A stretch of DNA of 20,585 nucleotides from a virus. The DNA lies in IMG/VR virus record IMGVR_UViG_3300042557_001774, positions 1 through 20,585 of that record, one strand, 5' to 3'. Positions 14,978 through 20,376 of the stretch are shown here, piece by piece. The notes under the pieces were generated by a model. It saw only the letters and a list, made by a program, of their open reading frames with translations. It had not been told where the DNA came from and did not search any database. The position numbers were made by a program, and so were the translations under genes. Position 1 is the stretch's first letter. Every line of letters starts with the position of its first letter.

Positions 14978-15481
14978 ATGTCAAAAATAGTTAAAAAGAA
15001 AGACCTTGATGTACTTATCGAAAGTACTTTAGAAAAGGCAGGCATAGTAAAAGAATCTAAATTTGAGAAGGCTTTAGAAAAAATAAAGAAAGATAATGAC
15101 GGTGAAAAATTACCTAAGCCATCTGAAAAACAAAAATCTAAATTACAACTTTTAAAGTTAAGGTCAGATGAACATTCTGAAGATGAATTAATTTCTAAAA
15201 TTAAAGAAATTATGAATGAATCTAAATTTAAAGAAGCTTTAGAGACAGTTAAAAAGTCTGGAAAAGAATATCCTAAAAAAGAAGACTTATCAAAAGAACA
15301 ATCTTCTAAACTACAACTTTTACAATTAAAGGTAAAAAATAACCCAGAAGAATATACTGAAGATGAATTAGTTTCTAAAATTAAAGAAATTATGGAAGAA
15401 AATATTTCGTCTAATAAATCTTTAATCAACGAAGAGTTGGCAAGATTCAATAAACTATCAAATTACACATATAAAAAATAA
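14978..15481 (+). CDS. Charged helical protein with internal duplication (possible assembly or internal head protein)
   Basis: A 167-residue, Lys/Glu-rich, almost certainly alpha-helical protein with no membrane segment. It contains a tandem duplication: SKLQLLKLR followed by SEDELISKIKEIMNE, then SKLQLLQLK followed by TEDELVSKIKEIMEE, each preceded by a K/E-Q-x-S segment. The ends are short amphipathic helices (DLDVLIESTLEKAGI at the start, INEELARFNKLSN near the end) that resemble the ends of the two next rightward genes. It has its own promoter-like motif and is seven bases from the next gene, forming a two-gene operon. The composition resembles scaffold, prohead-core or other structural helper proteins, but I do not recognise the family. 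Confidence 0.55.
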   Translation: MSKIVKKKDLDVLIESTLEKAGIVKESKFEKALEKIKKDNDGEKLPKPSEKQKSKLQLLKLRSDEHSEDELISKIKEIMNESKFKEALETVKKSGKEYPKKEDLSKEQSSKLQLLQLKVKNNPEEYTEDELVSKIKEIMEENISSNKSLINEELARFNKLSNYTYKK

Positions 15482-15488
15482 AATAAAA

Positions 15489-16091
15489 ATGGCTAGATAT
15501 AAAGTAACCAAAGAACAATTAGAAAGAATCGTTGAGAACTTCGTAATGGAGGCTTCAATTGAATCTAAGAAAGCTCCAGTTAAAAACATGATTCCTTCTC
15601 AAGGTGCTGAAGCTAAAAAACATGTTAAAAATAAAATGTCAGGTAATATGGTAGATCAATCCGAAGGAATGCCATCAGTTACTCCAATGAAGAAAAAACT
15701 TTCTCAAGCAGCTGACGCTAAAAAATACATGTCAAAAGCTGGTATGAAACATACCAACAAAGCTGGTGTTATGAAAGAAGAAGAAATCGAAGAAGGTTTT
15801 TTTGGTGAACTAATTGGTACTAAAATGAATGAAAAAAAGGCTACGGAAATTTTTGAAAAAAGATATAACGCTAAAAATAAAAGTGGTGAAAAAAATGTAG
15901 ATGTTTTAGCCAAAAGATACAATACCGATTTTGAAACAATGAAAAAGGCTTTAATCAAACTTATGATGGATACTGGAGCTGAAGTTATTCAATTTGGTGG
16001 GGCTAACGCACCTGAATGGAATTCAGAAGAAAAAGTTTTTATTAAAAAAGGTACTAAACTAGGTGGCCCAGGTGGTCCAGTAGGTGGATAA
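15489..16091 (+). CDS. Basic protein of unknown function, possible internal/core virion protein
   Basis: This 200-residue protein starts MARYKVTKEQLERIVENFVM, an amphipathic helix like those at the ends of neighbouring proteins. Residues 25-100 are Lys- and Met-rich and low in complexity, with two similar AEAKKHVKNKM / ADAKKYMSKAGM segments. A short acidic stretch EEEIEEGFFGE (98-108) separates this from a more globular C-terminal half. The protein ends with GGPGGPVGG. IEE/G matches the (I/L)xE pattern that T4 prohead protease cleaves, so processing during head maturation is possible but unproven. It is co-transcribed with the 14978 gene, and a terminator follows. No known family was recognised. 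Confidence 0.55.
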   Translation: MARYKVTKEQLERIVENFVMEASIESKKAPVKNMIPSQGAEAKKHVKNKMSGNMVDQSEGMPSVTPMKKKLSQAADAKKYMSKAGMKHTNKAGVMKEEEIEEGFFGELIGTKMNEKKATEIFEKRYNAKNKSGEKNVDVLAKRYNTDFETMKKALIKLMMDTGAEVIQFGGANAPEWNSEEKVFIKKGTKLGGPGGPVGG

Positions 16092-16110
16092 TCTAAACTA
16101 AATATTAAAT

Positions 16111-16139
16111 AAAAAACCCTCAGTAAATGAGGGTTTTTT
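16111..16139. terminator. Bidirectional intrinsic terminator
   Basis: A 12-bp perfect stem AAAAAACCCTCA/TGAGGGTTTTTT with a GTAAA loop. The A and T tracts on either side make it work in both directions. It sits between the convergent genes ending at 16091 (rightward) and 16144 (leftward). Confidence 0.93.
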
Positions 16140-16143
16140 ATTT

Positions 16144-16446
16144 TTATCTATTAAGAGGTTTTTCATTTAAAATACCATCTAAAAGCCAAATATGTGTTTT
16201 GTATAATATTTTAGTATGGTTATACATTCTTAAAGAAAAGACTAAACCAACTAAAAGACTAATAATAGATAAGAAAGTTATCAACCCACTAATCAATCCA
16301 AGTATTTTTAATATTAAAACACTAGGTATTATAATCATAAGTAAAACGATGAATACTTTAGCGATATTAATTTTAACATTAAAATCTTTTAATTCTGATA
16401 ATAATACATCTTCAATTTCTTGATTATTTTTTCCTATATTTTCCAT
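16144..16446 (-). CDS. Small two-helix membrane protein of unknown function
   Basis: A 100-residue leftward protein. Residues 1-27 are polar and acidic. Two hydrophobic segments follow (about 28-49, around FIVLLMIIIPSVLILKIL, and 52-73, around SGLITFLSIISLLVGLVF), separated by a very short turn, then a basic C-terminal tail with HTKILYKTH and NEKPLNR. This predicts a two-pass inner-membrane hairpin. Size and topology would allow a holin-like or membrane-remodelling role, but no lysis gene is next to it and I recognise no family. It has an ATATTTAT motif 15 bases before its ATG, lies downstream of clpP on the same strand, and ends at the shared bidirectional terminator. Confidence 0.7.
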   Translation of the reverse strand: MENIGKNNQEIEDVLLSELKDFNVKINIAKVFIVLLMIIIPSVLILKILGLISGLITFLSIISLLVGLVFSLRMYNHTKILYKTHIWLLDGILNEKPLNR

Positions 16447-16461
16447 AACACAAATATATAG

Positions 16462-16469
16462 ATAAATAT
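16462..16469 (-). promoter_or_regulatory. ATATTTAT promoter-like motif for the membrane-protein gene
   Basis: Exact octamer, 15 bases before the ATG at 16446, in the gap between clpP and this gene. The gene can therefore be expressed independently of clpP. Confidence 0.55.
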
Positions 16470-16482
16470 TTGTTAGGCAAAA

Positions 16483-17166
16483 TTATTTTTTAGATTGGAT
16501 AACCTCGTCTATAATACCGTATTTTAAAGCTTCTTCAGCTGATAACCACAAATCACGTTCAGCATCTTTAGCAACTTGTTTTGCGTTTTTACCACAATAC
16601 CCACCAAGAAGTTCAAAAAGAATTTCATTAGTTTTTTCCCACTCTTTCATGGTAATACGTGCATCTTGGATATTACCCAAAGCACCACCACTTGATTGGT
16701 GTAACATTGTTTTTGAAAATCTTAACGAACTTCTCATTCCTTTGGTTCCAGCTCCTAACAATACGGAACCCATTGATGCTGCCATACCTGTATTAACCGT
16801 TGCGATTGGTGCTTTGATGTAAGACATTACGTCTACCATACTAAGACCTGACTTTACGGAACCACCAGGAGAATCAATGTGCATTGTAATTGTTTTTTTA
16901 GAATCTTGTTGGTCTAAGAAAAGTAATTGAGCTTGTACTACGGTTGACATTCTATCGTTAACAGGTCCAGCAACCCAAAGGATACGGTCCATCATTAAAC
17001 GTGAGAAGATGTCAATCTGAGTTGCTCTCATTTCTCTTTCTTCCAATACATAAGGTGTCATACTACCTTGTACGTTTGGTATTTGAGACATAAAATTTTG
17101 GTAACTGTGTAAAGTGTTAGACCCAATACCTTGGTCTTTGATTGCAAATTTTTCGAATTCTGTCAT
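16483..17166 (-). CDS. clpP: ClpP-type serine protease subunit
   Basis: The start is taken at MTEFEKF (17166), giving 227 residues; a longer in-frame start at 17232 would add a hydrophobic, non-conserved stretch and run into the opposite gene's start. The catalytic triad is intact: Ser131 in GMAASMGS, His156 in MLHQSSGG, and Asp205 in ERDLW (49 residues after the His, as in E. coli ClpP). SPGGSV (99-104) is the oxyanion/substrate strand. The N-terminal extension (EFEKFAIKDQGI, then TPYVLEER and FSRLMMDRI) resembles Bacteroidota ClpP. ClpP forms barrel tetradecamers that degrade proteins fed by a Clp ATPase; no ATPase is in this window, so it may use the host's. It might alternatively act in head maturation. 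TATAAATA at 17181-17188 (minus strand) lies 14 bases upstream. Confidence 0.93.
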   Translation of the reverse strand: MTEFEKFAIKDQGIGSNTLHSYQNFMSQIPNVQGSMTPYVLEEREMRATQIDIFSRLMMDRILWVAGPVNDRMSTVVQAQLLFLDQQDSKKTITMHIDSPGGSVKSGLSMVDVMSYIKAPIATVNTGMAASMGSVLLGAGTKGMRSSLRFSKTMLHQSSGGALGNIQDARITMKEWEKTNEILFELLGGYCGKNAKQVAKDAERDLWLSAEEALKYGIIDEVIQSKK

Positions 17167-17183
17167 TTGTGTATGAGTTTTAT

Positions 17184-17236
17184 TTATACAATGATATTTA
17201 TAATAAAATAAATTGTCAAAAAAATTATACAATGAT
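17184..17236 (+). repeat. 12-bp direct repeat around the start of the 17232 gene
   Basis: TTATACAATGAT occurs at 17184-17195 and 17225-17236, 41 bp apart. The second copy contains the real ATG (17232). The first lies beside the promoter-like motif and encodes only a six-codon ORF. Confidence 0.6.
17194..17201 (+). promoter_or_regulatory. ATATTTAT promoter-like motif for the 841-aa gene
   Basis: Exact octamer followed by AATAAAATA, 30 bases before the ATG at 17232. It is divergent to clpP, with which it shares a 65-bp intergenic gap. Confidence 0.58.
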
Positions 17237-19757
17237 TTTAACGGAACAGGATATAGAAAGAGCTTTAAATCAAGATTATCAAAACACCTTAAATGAATTG
17301 GTGGAATCTACTGATTTATTATTAAAAGGTAATAGAATGTTGGTTGAAAACCGGCTATCTGAACAAGAATATCAAGTACTACAAGAAGGTCTTTGGGAAA
17401 AGGTAAAATACGGTTTAGCTAAATTAGGTCGTTATAAAGCTGGAGGTAAAATTTTCGGTAAAGGTAAGATAGACCAAGAGGCTGGTGCTAAAATTCAATC
17501 CATTTTAGATAAAAAGGGTAATGAAGTTATTAAAAAACTTAATGATATAATTAAACAAGAAAACCCTGAATTTCCTAATAACAAAGAGGGTGAGAAGTTT
17601 TTAAAAACTGTGATAGAAATAGCTACGGTTTATGACTCAATTATTGAGGCAACAAAAAAGAACCCTAAAGAAGAAGGTTATTTACCAACAGATGCAGCTA
17701 ATTCTATAATTGCTGATTTAGCAGAGTATGTAAAAAAATTCTTAGATGTTGATTTAGCGTCCGCTTATACAGTTATGGATTCTGAAGAAGAAAAAGATGG
17801 TAAAGAAGATAAAGAATTGTTAGCTGATGAAGTAGAAGATATTAACGAAGATGAAGCTGCTGATGTTAGAGCTAAGTTACAGGCAAAAAAAGGTGGTAAA
17901 GAATACGATACTAAAAGAATGGGTAAAGAAGGATTAAAATCCAATAAATTACCTATGACATTAGCCGGTGTAGGGGCATCATTAGGAGCCTTTTCTTGGT
18001 TAGTTAATACACAATGGTTTAGAAGTTTATTTGAAACAGTAACTCAAAACCCTTCTATTGAATATATTAAACAAACTGTTGAAACTAAATCTGATATTTT
18101 TGGTTCTATTAAACCGGGTCAAGGTATGACTCAATTAATGAACGAAATGAACGGTTTAGGATTAAGTCCTAAGTCATCTCCTGAAGATTTTTTAGCCGGC
18201 GTTAAACAGTTAGGTGGTGGAAATTTACAAGATGGTATTAATGCTTTAGCTCAAGACGGTGGTATTTTTAAAGACCCAAATGCAGCAAAAGAAGTTTTAA
18301 CTGAAATTGCTAAAAACCCACACGGACATGGTGATAGTCTAGGAGAAATATTTCAAGATAAATGGGCAGGTACAGGCAAGTCAATGGGAGATGCTTTAGT
18401 TACCGTTCAAGGTGGTACACTAAAAGGTTTAATAGTTAAAACTATTGTTACTGCGGTACCAAAAATAATAATGAAAACTACTGTAAAAGTAGGTGCTGGT
18501 TACGCAATTGCTAAAGGTTTTGGGGCTGTTTTAGGACCAATAGGTATTGGTTTAGTAGCAGCTGGAGCCTTGGTTAAATTGATGAGGGTTAAAGGTCAAA
18601 AACAATCTAGAGCAAAAACACTTAATGATTTATTACAATCTTTACAACCGATTGAAGCAGGTGAATCTACTTTACCACCAGTATTACCAGATCCAAAACC
18701 AAACCCTGTTGGGGGTGGAGAAGGTGGTGGAAAGGTCAATAAAGAAACCCTTTTTAATGATTTAGCCGGATTCTTTAAGTTTACGTATAATAATAGAAAA
18801 ATGGCTTCTCCTGATGTTTTTGGTGATAAAGAAGAATCAAGTAACCCTTGTAGTAAATTTACAAAAGGTCAAAAAGTAAAAACAAAGACTGGTAAAACTG
18901 TTGAGGTTATTGCAAATAGTATAGAAGATAGTACTATAGAAAAAGGTCAAATTAAAGTTAAAAGAGAAGATGGTGGCACTTACGCTGTAAGATGTACCCA
19001 ACTTTCTGAATCAATGATTAACAAAGGTAAATTAATAAACGAAATGTCAAACAACAATTTAATTTCTGAAGGTAAATTTATAAAAGACCCAGAAGTAATA
19101 AAAATTTTAAAACAAAAATCTGGGATCGACCAAAATAAACTTAAATTCTTTGAGGGCTTTATGACTCGTGTCGAAATTATCAGAAACAAAGTTAAAAAAA
19201 TGGATAATACGGGTGATAATGTAATTGATAAGTATATTCAAAAACTTAAAGCCAATCCAATAATGAAAACTGATTTTACCAATACTTTTAATGTTAACCC
19301 AAAAAAACCTGAAAGCGTTGAGAAGATGGGTAAGTTTATAAACTCTTTTATTGAAGTTATATACAAAGGTAATTTTAGAGGTAAAACCTTTAAAGATGCC
19401 GGCGGTATGGTTAATAAAATGGGAACTTTAGGTGGTGGAAATATAAATAAACCTATGGGTGAATCTTATATTGTAGAAGAAGATAATGTTGAGCGTAAAC
19501 CTGGACTTAAACAAAATACTATTCAATTTATAGTAGATGTTATGGGATTATTCCAATACATGTATAAACTTAAAAAAGAAGGTAAATTAGGCGGTAAGTC
19601 TGATACTAAAACTGTAGAGAAAAAAGCACCAGGTAGTTCAAAAGAAAAAAAACCAACTGAAAAACCTGAAGTTAAACAAGAATCTATTCAAAAACCTGAA
19701 AATAAATTTTTAAAAGAAGAAGTTAAACGTATTTTAACTTTAATGAATAAGATTTAA
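17232..19757 (+). CDS. Large 841-aa virion-associated protein with hydrophobic segments (unknown family)
   Basis: The start is placed at MILTEQDIER (17232), not the upstream in-frame ATG at 17142, which lies inside clpP. Residues 1-180 are helical and include QEGLWEKVKYGLAKLGRYKA (51-70). Residues 183-212 are strongly acidic. Hydrophobic stretches occur at ~239-258 (LPMTLAGVGASLGAFSWLV) and ~421-449, a Gly/Ala-rich segment with AVLGPIGIGLVAAGALV. A Pro/Gly linker (480-500) follows. Residues 542-593, with KGQKVKTKTGKTVEVI and GGTYAVRC, resemble a small KOW/SH3-like barrel. The C-terminus is Lys/Pro-rich and ends LKEEVKRILTLMNKI. Hydrophobic patches within a large soluble protein recall phage ejection or internal head proteins, but the family is not recognised. 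It is a single-gene unit just before the tail tube gene. Confidence 0.6.
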   Translation: MILTEQDIERALNQDYQNTLNELVESTDLLLKGNRMLVENRLSEQEYQVLQEGLWEKVKYGLAKLGRYKAGGKIFGKGKIDQEAGAKIQSILDKKGNEVIKKLNDIIKQENPEFPNNKEGEKFLKTVIEIATVYDSIIEATKKNPKEEGYLPTDAANSIIADLAEYVKKFLDVDLASAYTVMDSEEEKDGKEDKELLADEVEDINEDEAADVRAKLQAKKGGKEYDTKRMGKEGLKSNKLPMTLAGVGASLGAFSWLVNTQWFRSLFETVTQNPSIEYIKQTVETKSDIFGSIKPGQGMTQLMNEMNGLGLSPKSSPEDFLAGVKQLGGGNLQDGINALAQDGGIFKDPNAAKEVLTEIAKNPHGHGDSLGEIFQDKWAGTGKSMGDALVTVQGGTLKGLIVKTIVTAVPKIIMKTTVKVGAGYAIAKGFGAVLGPIGIGLVAAGALVKLMRVKGQKQSRAKTLNDLLQSLQPIEAGESTLPPVLPDPKPNPVGGGEGGGKVNKETLFNDLAGFFKFTYNNRKMASPDVFGDKEESSNPCSKFTKGQKVKTKTGKTVEVIANSIEDSTIEKGQIKVKREDGGTYAVRCTQLSESMINKGKLINEMSNNNLISEGKFIKDPEVIKILKQKSGIDQNKLKFFEGFMTRVEIIRNKVKKMDNTGDNVIDKYIQKLKANPIMKTDFTNTFNVNPKKPESVEKMGKFINSFIEVIYKGNFRGKTFKDAGGMVNKMGTLGGGNINKPMGESYIVEEDNVERKPGLKQNTIQFIVDVMGLFQYMYKLKKEGKLGGKSDTKTVEKKAPGSSKEKKPTEKPEVKQESIQKPENKFLKEEVKRILTLMNKI

Positions 19758-19777
19758 ATAAAAAATAAAATTATAGC

Positions 19778-19785
19778 ATATTTAT
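19778..19785 (+). promoter_or_regulatory. ATATTTAT promoter-like motif for the tail tube gene
   Basis: Exact octamer with AATAAAAGA downstream, 35 bases before the tube ATG. The long A-rich leader is similar to that of the sheath gene, suggesting matched high-level late expression. Confidence 0.6.
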
Positions 19786-19820
19786 AATAAAAGATAACAA
19801 CTTAAAAAAACAAAAATATT

Positions 19821-20309
19821 ATGGCAGATTTATTAATGAGGATGCCGATTCCTTACGAACCGAAAAAACAAAATAGATTTATCCTTAGATTCCCTTCACC
19901 ATTAGGAATTCAAGAATGGTTTGTGAAATCTTCATCAAGACCAAAAATTTCTCAAGAAGAAACTGAGATTCAATTCTTAAATACTTCAACATGGGTAATT
20001 GGTCGTTTTACTTGGGATACTATTGACGTTACATTCCGTGACCCAATTGGTCCTTCAGCGGCACAAGCTTTAATGGAGTGGGTACGTCTTCACTCTGAAT
20101 CTGTAACAGGTCGTCAAGGTTACGCAGCAGGTTATAAGAAAGATATTGAATTAGAATTACTTGACCCAACAGGTGTTGTAATTGAAAAATGGATTCTTCA
20201 AGGTACAATGTTAACAAACGTTGACTTTGGTTCATTAGATTATTCATCTTCTGATATTGCTGAGATTACCGGAACTTTACGTTTCGATAGAGCGATCCAC
20301 GTATTTTAG
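19821..20309 (+). CDS. Tail tube protein (T4 gp19-like)
   Basis: A 162-residue protein, the usual size for T4 gp19 (163). It has the gp19 pattern: an N-terminal RFILRFPSPLG strand, then ISQEETEIQFLN, the central TWDTIDVTFRDPIGPSAAQAL segment, a GYKKDIELELLDPTG hairpin and a C-terminal YSSSDIAEITGTLRFDRA strand, typical of the beta-sandwich that stacks into hexameric rings of the inner tail tube. No insertion or truncation is seen. It is surrounded by the sheath substrate's relatives only distantly: the sheath gene ends 6.5 kb upstream. Codons are more C-containing than in the endonuclease genes, as in the 3' half of the sheath gene, which fits high expression. A hairpin/terminator follows. 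Confidence 0.93.
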   Translation: MADLLMRMPIPYEPKKQNRFILRFPSPLGIQEWFVKSSSRPKISQEETEIQFLNTSTWVIGRFTWDTIDVTFRDPIGPSAAQALMEWVRLHSESVTGRQGYAAGYKKDIELELLDPTGVVIEKWILQGTMLTNVDFGSLDYSSSDIAEITGTLRFDRAIHVF

Positions 20310-20335
20310 CATTCCTTTATCAAATACGAACTTTG

Positions 20336-20376
20336 TCCTCCTTGTGTATATTTATTATATATAAGGAGGATTTTTT
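20336..20376 (+). promoter_or_regulatory. Hairpin sequestering a strong Shine-Dalgarno, with a late-promoter-like motif in its apex
   Basis: TCCTCCTT (20336-20343) pairs perfectly with AAGGAGGA (20363-20370). The stem extends inward by seven more pairs, two of them G-U, to a 5-base loop at 20351-20355. The right arm is the Shine-Dalgarno of the gene at 20377, six bases before its ATG. A TTTTTT run follows, so the hairpin can also act as the tail tube terminator. The ATATTTAT octamer (20348-20355) lies in the apical part. RNA started there would lack the left arm and leave the ribosome site free. Confidence 0.75.

Noticed and set aside
14959-15450. Minus-strand ORF of 163 codons, Ser/Leu/Phe-rich with repeats
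   Set aside because: It mirrors the duplicated Lys/Glu-rich gene on the plus strand. The repeats come from that gene, and the plus frame has the promoter-like motif and operon context.
16127-16423. Plus-strand ORF of 98 codons
   Set aside because: It is antisense to the two-helix membrane protein and begins inside the bidirectional terminator.
17142-17231. Longer N-terminus of the 841-residue protein from ATG 17142
   Set aside because: It would begin inside clpP and upstream of the ATATTTAT motif; the added residues look like translated intergenic sequence.
17167-17232. Longer N-terminus of ClpP from 17232
   Set aside because: The added 22 residues are Tyr/Phe/Asn-rich with no ClpP similarity. 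The start at 17166 gives the conserved FEKFA N-terminus.
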